Positions 23,865 to 33,109 are shown, counted from the stretch's first letter. The stretch is DNA of 64,000 bases from Ignavibacteriota bacterium (GCA_016218085.1 JACREY010000007.1:1-64000), one strand, 5' to 3'. Program-made: numbers and translations. Notes: generated by a model not told the origin, from the letters alone.

Positions 23865-25880
23865 CTATTTCACGAGCATCATTTTTTTAACTTCTTTGAA
23901 ATTATCGGTTTCAAGCCTGTACAAGTATACACCTGATGGAAGATTTAAACCATTGAATGAAACAGAATATTTTCCCATAGTTTTGAATTCATTCACAAGA
24001 GTTTTTACTTCTTTTCCAAGTAAATCGTACACTACCAATTTTACGTTTGAATTTTTCGGTACGTCATAATTTATATTTGTTACCGGGTTAAACGGATTTG
24101 GCTCGTTTTGATGCAGTTTGAACTCGACGGGCATTTGACCTGAGCCTTCGTCAATTCCCATAGTCAGGGATGCAGTTTTGATAACAATCATATTATTTGG
24201 GTCGAACACAACTGCAGTTGGTTGTCTGTTGAAATAAAATGAGAATAATTGATTATTTGTATTATTCATAACCCTGACAGTAGTATCAGAGCCAGTTGCA
24301 AAACTAAATTTTAATTCAATCGGAATCGGGAAAAATCCTGTCTGAGTCTGCTTTGCAAGGAAATTGATTCTCCATTGTCCTCCTCCGAGATTTGTAAAAT
24401 TATATCCGTTTTGATAAAGGGGATGATTGGGCTGATAAATCCAGGCATTGTAGAACCAGGTCAAGTCCTGTCCGGTAACTGATGTCATTTTAGCAAAGAA
24501 CTCCGGTATAGTTGCATTCTTCAGTTTGAAGTTTACAGTATCGGTTGCATAAGCTTTAATTCCCCTGAAAAATGCGGAATCGCCAAGTGTGTATCTCAAA
24601 AGATGAAGTACACAGGATCCTTTGCAGTAAGTTACTGCATAATTAAAAAGTGTATTTGCATTAGGTGTTGTCACATCCCAGGAGGGAACTGAGATTGCCC
24701 ATCCCGGATTTGAGCTTAAATACGAGCTAGCATCACTATTAATCATTGTCTTATAAGCGGAATAACCACCAGTCCTTTCAACCCAGTAAGATTCGTTCCA
24801 GGTTGCAAAGCCTTCATTAAGCCAGATATTTGACCAGGATGCACAGGTTATCATATCTCCGAACCACTGGTGCGCGTATTCGTGCAGTGTCGTGTTTTCA
24901 TTCCAGGAATTAATTGTAGTTAAAGTCTGGTTTTCCATTCCACCCCAAGTAAATCCAGCACTGTTAGGAACATAACAGAAACCGTTTTTCTCAAAAGGCA
25001 TTTCTCCATAAGCGGCAGAGAAATATGTTGTTGCTGTAGGCAATATAGCTGCTATAGAAGAACTGTTTGCAGTTGTAGGTGAATACAGTCTTAACGGAAC
25101 GCTGTCAATCGGATTAGATGGTCTGTGCCAGTATACTATGTTAATTGTATAACCGACTTTTGATGTCATAACCACAAGATAAGTTGAAACCGGATCCCTG
25201 CTAATCCAGTGATAATATACTGAATCGCCTGTAACCGTAGAATCGTTCAATCTGCCGTTGCTTCCCAATCTTACTGCAAGTGATAAAGGAACTTTTGCAG
25301 TCAAATCCAGCGTGGCCTTATCAGAGGGCCTGTCCCAGCAGGGGAACCAGCCGCGTGCACCTTCAGGTTCTGCATCTGTAAAAATATATCCAGTAGAGCC
25401 GCTGTTATAGAATGAAGCATCCGTAACGTTGTTATGCCTGTAATTTATCTTTATATCGACTATTTCACCGACATTATAAACCCTGTTAAGGGTAACGGTT
25501 AAAATGTTTGATGTATGGGTAAAAGTCAACGGTGTCCCGCTCATCAGTCTTATAGAATCTATCGTAAGCGATGTATTGTTAGCATTAAGATATATGCTGC
25601 TAAGTGTCGAGTCAACCCTGAACGTCATTATGTTAGATGCCTTAAAATTTTTCGGGTAAGGACTGAAATAGCAAGAGTATAAATCAACATTCAGTTTATA
25701 ATTAAGTACATCATAGGAATGTCTTGGTGTATTTGGTGAAACCTGTGTATAAAAATCCGGATTCGTAATTTTTGTTCTTTTCATTGAACAATATTCCGAG
25801 CCTCTCATATGGGAATGGTCCTGTGCAAAAAGTACATTTCCCAATGAAAGCAGAAATACAACAATAAGGAGTTTTTTCAT
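23865..25880 (-). CDS. Secreted M1 metallopeptidase with T9SS tail
   Basis: A 671-residue protein. Signal peptide to about residue 20, then the M1 N-terminal beta domain. The exopeptidase motif is G-G-M-E-N (313-317), the zinc site H333-E-Y-A-H337, and the third ligand Glu356 in W-L-N-E-G-F-A-T. The Tyr in HEYAH replaces the more usual Leu without touching the ligands. A helical domain ends near 540, and the T9SS domain (E-P-N-P-F-N-P to M-M-L-V-K) fills the last 80 residues. It acts as an aminopeptidase on the cell surface or outside. It is a single-gene unit with its own terminator, and the shared 16-mer lies 77 bases above the start. Confidence 0.9.
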   Translation of the reverse strand: MKKLLIVVFLLSLGNVLFAQDHSHMRGSEYCSMKRTKITNPDFYTQVSPNTPRHSYDVLNYKLNVDLYSCYFSPYPKNFKASNIMTFRVDSTLSSIYLNANNTSLTIDSIRLMSGTPLTFTHTSNILTVTLNRVYNVGEIVDIKINYRHNNVTDASFYNSGSTGYIFTDAEPEGARGWFPCWDRPSDKATLDLTAKVPLSLAVRLGSNGRLNDSTVTGDSVYYHWISRDPVSTYLVVMTSKVGYTINIVYWHRPSNPIDSVPLRLYSPTTANSSSIAAILPTATTYFSAAYGEMPFEKNGFCYVPNSAGFTWGGMENQTLTTINSWNENTTLHEYAHQWFGDMITCASWSNIWLNEGFATWNESYWVERTGGYSAYKTMINSDASSYLSSNPGWAISVPSWDVTTPNANTLFNYAVTYCKGSCVLHLLRYTLGDSAFFRGIKAYATDTVNFKLKNATIPEFFAKMTSVTGQDLTWFYNAWIYQPNHPLYQNGYNFTNLGGGQWRINFLAKQTQTGFFPIPIELKFSFATGSDTTVRVMNNTNNQLFSFYFNRQPTAVVFDPNNMIVIKTASLTMGIDEGSGQMPVEFKLHQNEPNPFNPVTNINYDVPKNSNVKLVVYDLLGKEVKTLVNEFKTMGKYSVSFNGLNLPSGVYLYRLETDNFKEVKKMMLVK

Positions 25881-25956
25881 ATATATTTTTTATAATAAAT
25901 TTATCTACAAATATAAACATAATAATTTTTAAAAGAGTTGAAAAAAAGAATAGAAA

Positions 25957-25972
25957 TGTAACAAATTGTAAC
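25957..25972. repeat. 16-bp motif shared with 20379-20394
   Basis: This is the second exact copy of TGTAACAAATTGTAAC. It lies between the two T9SS M1 peptidase genes, above the start of the one at 25880. Both copies precede secreted peptidase genes. Confidence 0.35.
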
Positions 25973-25996
25973 ATTTAAAACCGTTAGGATAGTTTA

Positions 25997-27946
25997 TTAC
26001 CTGATGAGAAGCATTTTTTTTGTTTCGCTGTAATCCCCGGCTTCAATTTTATAGAAATACACTCCTGAGGCAAAATTTCTTCCGCTGAATACAATATTAT
26101 ACTTTCCGGCTCTTTGTTTCTCGTTTATCAGCACAGAATGCTTTTTGCCGAGAATATCATATACTGAAATTTTAACGTGTACATTTGTTGCAATTTCATA
26201 GCTTATGGTTGTAGCCGGGTTAAAAGGATTTGGATAGTTTTGGTTTAATTTGTACGAAACAATTTCCACAGGGTCATCCCCGTTTTTATCTTTTAAAATT
26301 TTATTTTCAGGGTCAAAAGTGATCAGTGAAGGTTTCCCCTTTATTTCGAAATTAAAACTCTGTATTAATGCATTATTAAATATCCTGAATACGGTATCGC
26401 CGTAAGAAGTATTTATCTTTATATCAACAGGCATCGTAAAATATTGCGGATTTGTATTTTGTTTCTGTGTAATTGTTAAAAACACTCCGAATATATCATT
26501 TGCTTTTTCCTGGTAATACCAATTTATCCTGTAAACGGGATAATTCTGTCCATAAATCCATTCACTGAAAAAGTAACCAAGCTGCATACCCGAAACTCTT
26601 TCAGCAATTTTCTGAAAATCCTCCGTTACCGCCGTACCATATGCGAGGGAAGTATCGGATACGTATGATTTTAAAATGTTAAAAAAAACAGTATCTCCAA
26701 CGACTCCGCGCAGCATATGAAGCACAACACCTCCCTTAGCGTAACTCCTGTTACCGTCAAAAATATTTCCTATAGACGTTATGTCCTGAACATAAATACT
26801 ACCAATGGCCTTTTTTGCAAAAAACATTTTGCTGTTTACATAATTATTATAAGCGTCTTTTCCGTAAGCATCTTCAATATACACGCATTCTGAATATGTT
26901 GCGAAGCCTTCATTCAGCCAGATATTATGCCAGTTACGGCAGGTAATTTTATCTCCAAACCATTGATGACCAAGTTCGTGCGCTATAATATCTTCATTGA
27001 AGACTCCGATCGACGTGGAAGTCTGATGCTCCATAGCACCACCTATTTCTGCCTGAGAGTGACCGTATTTTTCATTTATGAACGGATACAGTCCGAACCT
27101 GTTCGAAAAAATCCTTAGCATATCGACTGTTTTATCAAGCAGAGGCTTAAGCGTATCTATTTCTTCCGGGTATATGTAATGCGTAACAGGCATCGAATCG
27201 GAAAAAGAGTACCTGAAATAATTAGTATGCAGAGAATATTTTGTAACCGAAACGGAAATCAGATAACCTGCAATCGGATAAGAATTTTTCCATTTGAAAG
27301 TTTTCGTGCTGTCTGTATTATTAGCGGTTTCTTTAAGAAGCCCGTTTGATACGCCAGTAAACTGCCCCGAACATTTAATCCATACGTCAGAAGAATCAGC
27401 TTTGTCCTCAGGAGTATTTTTACAAGGAAACCAGTCGCTTGCTCCATACGGTTCGCTGAGACTCCACACTACTGAATTACCATAACTGTTCAGGTCAAAC
27501 ACAAAGCTACCGAAACCAGTTGGTGACGGAATTCCTTTATAATAAATTATAACAGAAAAGCTGTTTCCCGCAGCTTTTTTTATTTTAAGTTTATTTTCGG
27601 CGTGACTGAAACCGGTCTTTACTCCGTTGAATATCACGGAATCAACCGTCATTATTGTGCTGAAATTAAAAAAAACAGAATCGGGGTTATTAAGTATTAA
27701 ACCGTTAATTGTGGTTTCACCGTACAGAAATTTCGGATTTGTTCTGATATCGGTAAACAATCTGTAATATTTTACATCTATGCATGTATCAATTTCATAA
27801 GGAAGTGTGCTTTTAAAAGACATCAGATTACGCTTTTCGAACTTGGAGATGTTAAGATAAGTTTGGGAACATAAATTTCCCCCGGACATTACACACAATA
27901 TCGCGATTAATAAATAAGTCAATATGCATGAGATTCTTTTTCCCAT
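25997..27946 (-). CDS. Secreted M1 metallopeptidase with T9SS tail
   Basis: A 649-residue protein with a signal peptide (possible cleavage near G-N-L-C-S-Q). The M1 motifs are G-G-A-M-E-H near 302, zinc site H323-E-L-G-H327, and Glu346 in W-L-N-E-G-F-A-T. The T9SS domain runs from L-N-Q-N-Y-P-N-P-F-N-P to M-L-L-I-R. Around its active site it is closer to the M1 protein at 13.6 kb (W-S-L-S-E-P and D-W-F-P-C-K-N) than to its neighbour at 23.9 kb, which suggests two separate M1 lineages here. The HAD gene ends 18 bases past its stop on the same strand order. Confidence 0.9.
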   Translation of the reverse strand: MGKRISCILTYLLIAILCVMSGGNLCSQTYLNISKFEKRNLMSFKSTLPYEIDTCIDVKYYRLFTDIRTNPKFLYGETTINGLILNNPDSVFFNFSTIMTVDSVIFNGVKTGFSHAENKLKIKKAAGNSFSVIIYYKGIPSPTGFGSFVFDLNSYGNSVVWSLSEPYGASDWFPCKNTPEDKADSSDVWIKCSGQFTGVSNGLLKETANNTDSTKTFKWKNSYPIAGYLISVSVTKYSLHTNYFRYSFSDSMPVTHYIYPEEIDTLKPLLDKTVDMLRIFSNRFGLYPFINEKYGHSQAEIGGAMEHQTSTSIGVFNEDIIAHELGHQWFGDKITCRNWHNIWLNEGFATYSECVYIEDAYGKDAYNNYVNSKMFFAKKAIGSIYVQDITSIGNIFDGNRSYAKGGVVLHMLRGVVGDTVFFNILKSYVSDTSLAYGTAVTEDFQKIAERVSGMQLGYFFSEWIYGQNYPVYRINWYYQEKANDIFGVFLTITQKQNTNPQYFTMPVDIKINTSYGDTVFRIFNNALIQSFNFEIKGKPSLITFDPENKILKDKNGDDPVEIVSYKLNQNYPNPFNPATTISYEIATNVHVKISVYDILGKKHSVLINEKQRAGKYNIVFSGRNFASGVYFYKIEAGDYSETKKMLLIR

Positions 27947-27964
27947 CTATATAATATATTATTT

Positions 27965-28591
27965 TTAATCAGCCGTTTTATTAAGCCTGCTGAACTGTTT
28001 CAGAAAGGCTTTATGGTTTTTATAATGAATTGCCTTTATTCCAAGCGATTCAGAAGCGACAACATTATCTTTCATATCGTCGATCAAAAGCGTCTTCGAA
28101 GGGTCAAGCCTATATTTGTGAATTATTAACTGGAATATTTTTTTTTGCGGCTTATTGAGCTTAACTTTATATGAAAGTACGCGTTTCCTTAAAAGCCTGA
28201 CAAACGGAAAATTTCTGTCGATGAAATTTATATGTGCTGAATCGGTGTTTGAGAGCAGGAATATTTTAAACCTTTTAATCCTGGCAATTTTTTCAACGAA
28301 TGTTTTCATCGAAGTGTTCACCCAGAAAATATCAGAATAGAAAAAAAGGAAATCGGAGTATCCGATTTTCAGCTTGAACTTTCTTTTTAATATCCTGAAA
28401 AGGTCCTTTATTGTTATTGTGCCGCGAGTAATTTTCAAATCATACTTGTTGTTCAGTACAAAGTTTTTGAACTTCCTTGCATTAAGGTTTTTTTCATGAA
28501 GTGCAACCCTGTCATAAAAATAGCAGAAGTCAAAATACACCAGTGTATTTCCAAGGTCGAAAACAATATTTTCTATCGGACCTTTGGGCAA
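27965..28591 (-). CDS. HAD superfamily hydrolase (YihX-like)
   Basis: A 208-residue cytoplasmic protein. Motif I reads V-F-D-L-G-N-T-L-V, so the second Asp of D-x-D is replaced by Gly, as in YihX-type members. Motif II is L-L-S-N-T-D, the motif III Lys is in K-L-N-K-P-Q-K-K, and motif IV is L-I-D-D-M-K-D-N. A helical cap sits between motifs I and II. A phosphatase acting on a small phosphorylated compound is likely; the substrate is unknown. It starts four bases after gpmA, so the two form a unit. The basic, Phe/Lys-rich composition is unusual for the family. Confidence 0.78.
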   Translation of the reverse strand: MPKGPIENIVFDLGNTLVYFDFCYFYDRVALHEKNLNARKFKNFVLNNKYDLKITRGTITIKDLFRILKRKFKLKIGYSDFLFFYSDIFWVNTSMKTFVEKIARIKRFKIFLLSNTDSAHINFIDRNFPFVRLLRKRVLSYKVKLNKPQKKIFQLIIHKYRLDPSKTLLIDDMKDNVVASESLGIKAIHYKNHKAFLKQFSRLNKTAD

Positions 28592-28595
28592 AATT

Positions 28596-29201
28596 TTACA
28601 AGTATTTTTTTTCGAGAATTTTTAAATCCTTATCCAGCAAATAATATTTCGGACTACCGGTCGGAATTTCAGTTTCGACAATTTCCTGCTCGGATAATTT
28701 TTCAAGATGCATAACTAGCGCCCTCAGGCTGTTTCCGTGCGCCGAAATTAAAATATTTTTTCCGGCTTTTAAATCCGGTGCAACCCTGCTTTCCCAGTAG
28801 GGCATTACTCTTGCCGCGGTATCTTTAAGGCTTTCTCCGTTCGGAGGAGCAATATTATAGCTTCTTCTCCAAATTTTCACCTGGTCAGCCCCGAATTTTG
28901 CCCTTGTCTCATCCTTGTTAAGTCCCTGCAGATCGCCGTACATCCTCTCGTTCAGCGCCTTGTCTTTTTCAACGGGAATGTCAGTCTGTCCGATTTTATC
29001 AAGAATAATGCTAAGCGTTCTTTGAGCTCTTGTCAGTGCCGACGTGTATGCTTTGTCAAACCTGAAACCTTTAAGTTTCTCGCCTGCTTCCTGAGCTTCT
29101 TTTATACCCTGCTCTGACAGATCTATATCAACCCATCCAGTAAACCTGTTTTCCAGGTTCCACTGGGACTGTCCGTGTCTTAATATTACTAAATATGGCA
29201 T
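28596..29201 (-). CDS. gpmA: 2,3-bisphosphoglycerate-dependent phosphoglycerate mutase
   Basis: A 201-residue histidine phosphatase-fold enzyme that interconverts 3- and 2-phosphoglycerate in glycolysis. It starts L-V-I-L-R-H-G-Q-S-Q-W-N with the catalytic His, then N-R-F-T-G-W-V-D-I-D-L-S, S-A-L-T-R-A-Q-R-T, L-N-E-R-M-Y-G-D-L-Q-G-L-N-K, and the second His in I-S-A-H-G-N-S-L-R. It is shorter than E. coli GpmA (about 250), lacking part of the C-terminal region, as in many Bacteroidota. It lies in a minus-strand run with a thioredoxin-like protein upstream and a HAD phosphatase downstream. Confidence 0.92.
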   Translation of the reverse strand: MPYLVILRHGQSQWNLENRFTGWVDIDLSEQGIKEAQEAGEKLKGFRFDKAYTSALTRAQRTLSIILDKIGQTDIPVEKDKALNERMYGDLQGLNKDETRAKFGADQVKIWRRSYNIAPPNGESLKDTAARVMPYWESRVAPDLKAGKNILISAHGNSLRALVMHLEKLSEQEIVETEIPTGSPKYYLLDKDLKILEKKYL

Positions 29202-29220
29202 TATATATATTTTTTTGTTT

Positions 29221-29766
29221 TTACTTCCACTTTATAGAACAACCCATCGAGGGAATTTGTTCAAACGAAACATTCTTGCCTTCAAGTATTTCTTCAATTG
29301 CTTTTTCAAGGTCATTTGATTTTACCTTTGATTCGTCCTGCCAGTTGTCATCAAGCCTTCCCCTGTATTTTAATTTTCTTTCTTCGTTGTAAACGTAAAT
29401 ATCAGGGGTGCAAACTGCTCCGTAATTCTTAGCGGTTTGCTGCGACTCGTCTATCAAATACGGGAAATTAAGTTCGTATTCACTTGCAAATATTTTCATG
29501 TTCTCATATGAATCTTCTGGATATGCAATGACATCATTCGGACTTATTCCTATTAACCTGATTTTTTTATCGGTAAATTTTAACTGGAGGGTGACGAATC
29601 TTTTTGCAACTGCTTTTACATATGGGCAGTGATTGCACATAAAAATAACAGCCAGAATCTTATCACCGGAAAAATCTTCCAGTGAATAAAACTTCCCGTC
29701 AATACCTTTAAGCGAAAAACCCGGGGCAGCCGAATTTAATTCGCCGGGATTACTTTGTAAAAGCAT
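29221..29766 (-). CDS. Thioredoxin-fold peroxiredoxin-like protein
   Basis: A 181-residue protein without signal peptide. It has the AhpC/TSA-type start (A-A-P-G-F-S-L-K-G-I-D-G) and the active site C-N-H-C-P-Y-V-K-A-V, which places it in the PRX-like branch common in Bacteroidota rather than with classical C-G-P-C thioredoxins. A third Cys occurs in G-A-V-C-T-P-D-I-Y-V, near the cis-Pro loop. The probable role is thiol redox or peroxide handling in the cytoplasm. It lies between gpmA (19-base gap) and a small hypothetical gene (8-base gap) on the same strand. Confidence 0.85.
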   Translation of the reverse strand: MLLQSNPGELNSAAPGFSLKGIDGKFYSLEDFSGDKILAVIFMCNHCPYVKAVAKRFVTLQLKFTDKKIRLIGISPNDVIAYPEDSYENMKIFASEYELNFPYLIDESQQTAKNYGAVCTPDIYVYNEERKLKYRGRLDDNWQDESKVKSNDLEKAIEEILEGKNVSFEQIPSMGCSIKWK

Positions 29767-29774
29767 CTGATAAT

Positions 29775-30251
29775 TTAAATTTCTTCGTCTTCGTCGTCAA
29801 TCATTTCGGGATGAAAATCCTCATAAATGAAACTGTTGTTCCTATTCTTCTCCACATCCTGCTTGAAAATCTCCTCGGTAATGAACCTGTACTTCTCTTC
29901 AATTGAATAATCATTCTGAAAATGAACGATGATGTTGTACTTATCGAGCAGTAAAATCAGTTTCTCATACTCTCTTTTAAGCTGCGTTCCGTTTACTTTT
30001 GCCTGTCTTATTACAGACGGACACCCAATCAGCTGAAAAACGTTTATGAGTTTTGAATTTTTATGCTGCTGTTCGAATTCTTTTACCTGGGACATAAAGT
30101 CTGAGTTGTCTTCAACCTCTTCTATTACAAGACTGTCATCCTCGGTTTCTTCAGCATCCAGGAAATCATCTTCAATCAAATTCATATCATCGGATATCTT
30201 TTTCTTCCTTTTGATATTCTTTTTATCGTCGTCTTTTTTGTGCTTTGGCAT
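29775..30251 (-). CDS. Hypothetical protein with charged N-terminus
   Basis: A 158-residue protein I do not recognise. The first 22 residues are strongly basic (K-H-K-K-D-D-D-K-K then K-R-K-K-K), the next 35 are acidic, and a folded-looking part (about 60-145) contains F-Q-L-I-G-C-P and predicted helices. The tail is again acidic (D-D-E-D-E-E-I). There is no membrane segment. It starts the unit with the thioredoxin-like gene, HAD and gpmA. The charge pattern suggests nucleic-acid or protein binding but proves nothing. Confidence 0.6.
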   Translation of the reverse strand: MPKHKKDDDKKNIKRKKKISDDMNLIEDDFLDAEETEDDSLVIEEVEDNSDFMSQVKEFEQQHKNSKLINVFQLIGCPSVIRQAKVNGTQLKREYEKLILLLDKYNIIVHFQNDYSIEEKYRFITEEIFKQDVEKNRNNSFIYEDFHPEMIDDEDEEI

Positions 30252-30355
30252 TTGTAAAATTTAAAACTTTAAAACATTATATTTTATTTTATAACTTTTC
30301 CTTAACTATTTACAAAAATAAAAACATTAATAAACAATTCAAGTTATTTTAATAA

Positions 30356-31123
30356 TCATTTAAAAATATTTAAATATGTATATATTATCGGTACCACAAA
30401 GATAAGGCTGTCGAACCTGTCCAGCAAACCTCCGTGCCCCGGAATAATATTAGATGAATCTTTTACATCCGTATATCTTTTTAAAAGGGATTCGAAGTTG
30501 TCACCTATCTGGCTGAATACTCCGGTAATTAATCCAATCAATATAGTATCGATCAAATTGAATAAATTGCTCCCTGCATAATAAAAACCAAGAGATGCAA
30601 TCACCGTAAACGCAAGCCCTGTAAGGCTCCCCTCAATTGTCTTTTTCGGGCTGATCGATGTTAGCTTATGTTTTCCGTAAAGTTTTCCTCCGAAATATGC
30701 AAAAGTGTCGCACGCCCATATCATAACAAAAATGTCAAATACCATCAGATAATTTTTTTCCATTTCATTCAAGAAAACTAAGGGAATCGTTATATATATA
30801 ATTGAAAAAACCGATACTATCGGATTAAGGGGATTTCTGTTCTTCTCCCTGAAAGATTCAAAAATGACAGGAAGAAGAAGCAAAGCCATTCCGAAGAAAA
30901 ATTTCTGCTCCAGCAAAATAAATACTGCAATTGAAATTATTATGGTGAGAATCTTCAATGATTTTATTTCCCTGTTTTCAAACATCTTCAGAAATTCCCA
31001 AATGCAAATTGTCTGAATCACCAGACTCAGTCCGTAGAAATAATATCCGCCCATATAAATCAGAAAAAGAAATAAGGGGATTCCAATTATACCGACCAAT
31101 ATTCTTTTCATGTTATTCGACAT
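30356..31123 (-). CDS. cdsA: Phosphatidate cytidylyltransferase
   Basis: A 255-residue integral membrane enzyme (about eight helices) that makes CDP-diacylglycerol from phosphatidate and CTP. The CDS signature is complete near the C-terminus: K-R-Y-T-D-V-K-D-S-S, then I-P-G-H-G-G-L-L-D-R-F-D-S. W-A-C-D-T-F-A-Y-F-G-G, K-L-T-S-I-S-P-K-K-T and E-G-S also fit. Its ATG overlaps the stop of the CPBP protease gene by one base, so the two are coupled. It supplies the precursor for CDP-alcohol phosphotransferases such as the one at 49.3 kb, if that one uses CDP-diacylglycerol. Confidence 0.95.
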   Translation of the reverse strand: MSNNMKRILVGIIGIPLFLFLIYMGGYYFYGLSLVIQTICIWEFLKMFENREIKSLKILTIIISIAVFILLEQKFFFGMALLLLPVIFESFREKNRNPLNPIVSVFSIIYITIPLVFLNEMEKNYLMVFDIFVMIWACDTFAYFGGKLYGKHKLTSISPKKTIEGSLTGLAFTVIASLGFYYAGSNLFNLIDTILIGLITGVFSQIGDNFESLLKRYTDVKDSSNIIPGHGGLLDRFDSLIFVVPIIYTYLNIFK

Positions 31124-32043
31124 CAGACAACTATTTGAGATTTTTTATTATAGAGTCTTACAATGTAAACAAGTAGGAAAACAAACAACACGATTGAAAG
31201 CAGTCCAAGTAAACCGAACTGCATAAGCTGCATCCCGGAAATATCCGGCTCTGCAAAATTTTCCTTTCCAAATATAAATACGGAAAATGCGGAAATAAAA
31301 TTATTCAGAAAATGGCAGGCAACTGCTGTGAAGATGCTCCCGCTGTAATAAGTTATAAATGTCAGGTAGAAGCCGAGAAGTATAAGCGGAATCAGGTTGA
31401 ACGGATGAAAATGGAACAGTGCAAAGAGCAAACCCGTCAGAAACATTGCATTTCTCCTCAGCGATACCTTTTCGAAATTCCTGAATACAATTCCCCTGAA
31501 TAGAAACTCCTCGCATATAGCAGGTGTAACCGCTATCACAAAGATCACAAATATAAATTCAGGAATGCTGTGCGCCGTTACCAGGCTCATCGTTGTCTGC
31601 TCGAGCGAATCGAATAAATCCTTTACCTGCTTAATCGCTTCCGTTCCGAATGGAAGAGAGAATATTAATTTGTTCTGAATTACCAGATAAGCCTGCAGAA
31701 AAGGCTGAACCAGAACAAGCCCGAAAACAGAAAGAAAGAAAATTACCAAATCGGGTTTTTTTACCCTGAATGTATCCCTGAAATTATTCCCCCGCATCAT
31801 GGACAGAATTAATGCAGGAAAAAGCAGGAACATAAATTGTGCAAATGAAAGTATAATCCTAGTTGTCGAAAGATTCTCCGTAAACTTCTCAACTTTAGCC
31901 CCGACAATTATTACAGTCAGCAGACCGCCGAACACCTGGTAGGTTATAAATGTAGTGAACAATACAATTACAATAAATACGGCAGGATGCATATTTGCAA
32001 GGGGTGCTTTCCTCGGAATATTTTCGTTGGGATTTTCTTCCAC
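31123..32043 (-). CDS. CPBP family intramembrane glutamic protease
   Basis: A 306-residue protein with about eight membrane helices. The CAAX-protease/Rce1-like motifs are present: E-E-F-L-F-R-G in helix 4 (catalytic Glu), F-H-F-H-P-F-N-L in the next conserved helix, and C-H-F-L-N-N in the last. It acts in the inner membrane. Substrates of bacterial CPBP proteins are mostly unknown. It heads a two-gene unit with cdsA (one-base overlap) and is divergent from the site-2 protease gene 71 bases away, so two membrane-protease genes share one promoter region. Confidence 0.88.
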   Translation of the reverse strand: MEENPNENIPRKAPLANMHPAVFIVIVLFTTFITYQVFGGLLTVIIVGAKVEKFTENLSTTRIILSFAQFMFLLFPALILSMMRGNNFRDTFRVKKPDLVIFFLSVFGLVLVQPFLQAYLVIQNKLIFSLPFGTEAIKQVKDLFDSLEQTTMSLVTAHSIPEFIFVIFVIAVTPAICEEFLFRGIVFRNFEKVSLRRNAMFLTGLLFALFHFHPFNLIPLILLGFYLTFITYYSGSIFTAVACHFLNNFISAFSVFIFGKENFAEPDISGMQLMQFGLLGLLSIVLFVFLLVYIVRLYNKKSQIVV

Positions 32044-32114
32044 TTAAAATCTGTTTTATGCAATATCATAAAATAAATCCTTTAATAAAATAACAATAAA
32101 AGGTATTTTTATCC

Positions 32115-33092
32115 ATGTCTAACACTACAGATTTTTTTGAAACGCAGGTTGAAGAGAAGAAAAAAAGCAAGTACATTTATTTAGTAAATATCATTCTTTT
32201 TATTGCAACTTTTTTTACAACTACTTTGGCCGGAGTCTTCTGGGCAAATCAGGACCCGTACCAACTGAATAATTTTTATTCGGGTCTTACATATTCGATT
32301 CTCCTTCTGAGTGTTATCAGCGCACACGAATTCGGTCACTACTTCGCCGCCCGGTATCATAAAGTGGATGTAACTCTGCCATATTATATTCCGTTCCCCT
32401 TTTTATTCCTGAATCCTTTCGGAACAATGGGAGCAGTTATTAAAATGAAATCAAGATTGCATTCGAGAAAAACACTCTTTGATATCGGAATAGCGGGACC
32501 AATAGCGGGCTGGGCAGCAACTATGATTATTCTTATTTACGGATACCTGACACTGCCGCCGGTCAATTTTATTTACCAGATTCATCCTGAATATGTGAAT
32601 AAGGGTATTCCCACGACAGGTTTTACATTCGGATATAACATTATTTTCTTTGTATTCGAAAAAATATTTTCTGCTCCGAATGTTTTTGTTCCACCGATGA
32701 ATGAGATTTACCACTATCCTTTCCTGTGCGTGGGGTGGTTCGGGCTTCTGATAACATCGCTTAATATGATGCCCGTCGGTCAGCTTGACGGCGGACATAT
32801 TTCTTATACAATGTTCGGTGAAAATCACAAGTACATTGCGAACATCGTATTCGGCTTACTTGTATTCTTCGGTCTTGCAGGTTTGCTTCCGTTAATCGGT
32901 ATTAATATAAATTTCGGCTCTGCCAACTGGCTTGTATGGGCAATACTCATTTTCTTTGTAATTAAAAGAGTCCATCCGCCGGTTGTAAATGATTTCAGCG
33001 AGCCGCTTGGGAGATTTCGAACTATTCTCGGGTGGATTTCGTTTATTATATTTGTTATTTCATTTTGTCCAATCCCGATTTTGGATAATTAA
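32115..33092 (+). CDS. Site-2 protease family (M50) intramembrane metalloprotease
   Basis: A 325-residue membrane protein. Zinc site H-E-F-G-H in I-S-A-H-E-F-G-H-Y-F-A-A-R, and the third ligand Asp in M-M-P-V-G-Q-L-D-G-G-H in a later helix, are both intact. There are about six helices and no PDZ domain, so it resembles the EGY1/YwhC-type rather than RseP. S2P enzymes cut membrane-bound regulators such as anti-sigma factors. No such partner is encoded beside it. It is followed by an MFS transporter after 17 bases. Confidence 0.9.
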   Translation: MSNTTDFFETQVEEKKKSKYIYLVNIILFIATFFTTTLAGVFWANQDPYQLNNFYSGLTYSILLLSVISAHEFGHYFAARYHKVDVTLPYYIPFPFLFLNPFGTMGAVIKMKSRLHSRKTLFDIGIAGPIAGWAATMIILIYGYLTLPPVNFIYQIHPEYVNKGIPTTGFTFGYNIIFFVFEKIFSAPNVFVPPMNEIYHYPFLCVGWFGLLITSLNMMPVGQLDGGHISYTMFGENHKYIANIVFGLLVFFGLAGLLPLIGININFGSANWLVWAILIFFVIKRVHPPVVNDFSEPLGRFRTILGWISFIIFVISFCPIPILDN

Positions 33093-33109
33093 ATTTTAAA
33101 GTTGATTAA

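Noticed and set aside
23815-24069. Plus-strand ORF of 84 codons downstream of the sigma-54 promoter
   Set aside because: It begins at GTG inside a terminator hairpin and is antisense to the M1 peptidase C-terminus, so it is a shadow of that gene. It is not evidence for a protein product of the sigma-54 transcript.
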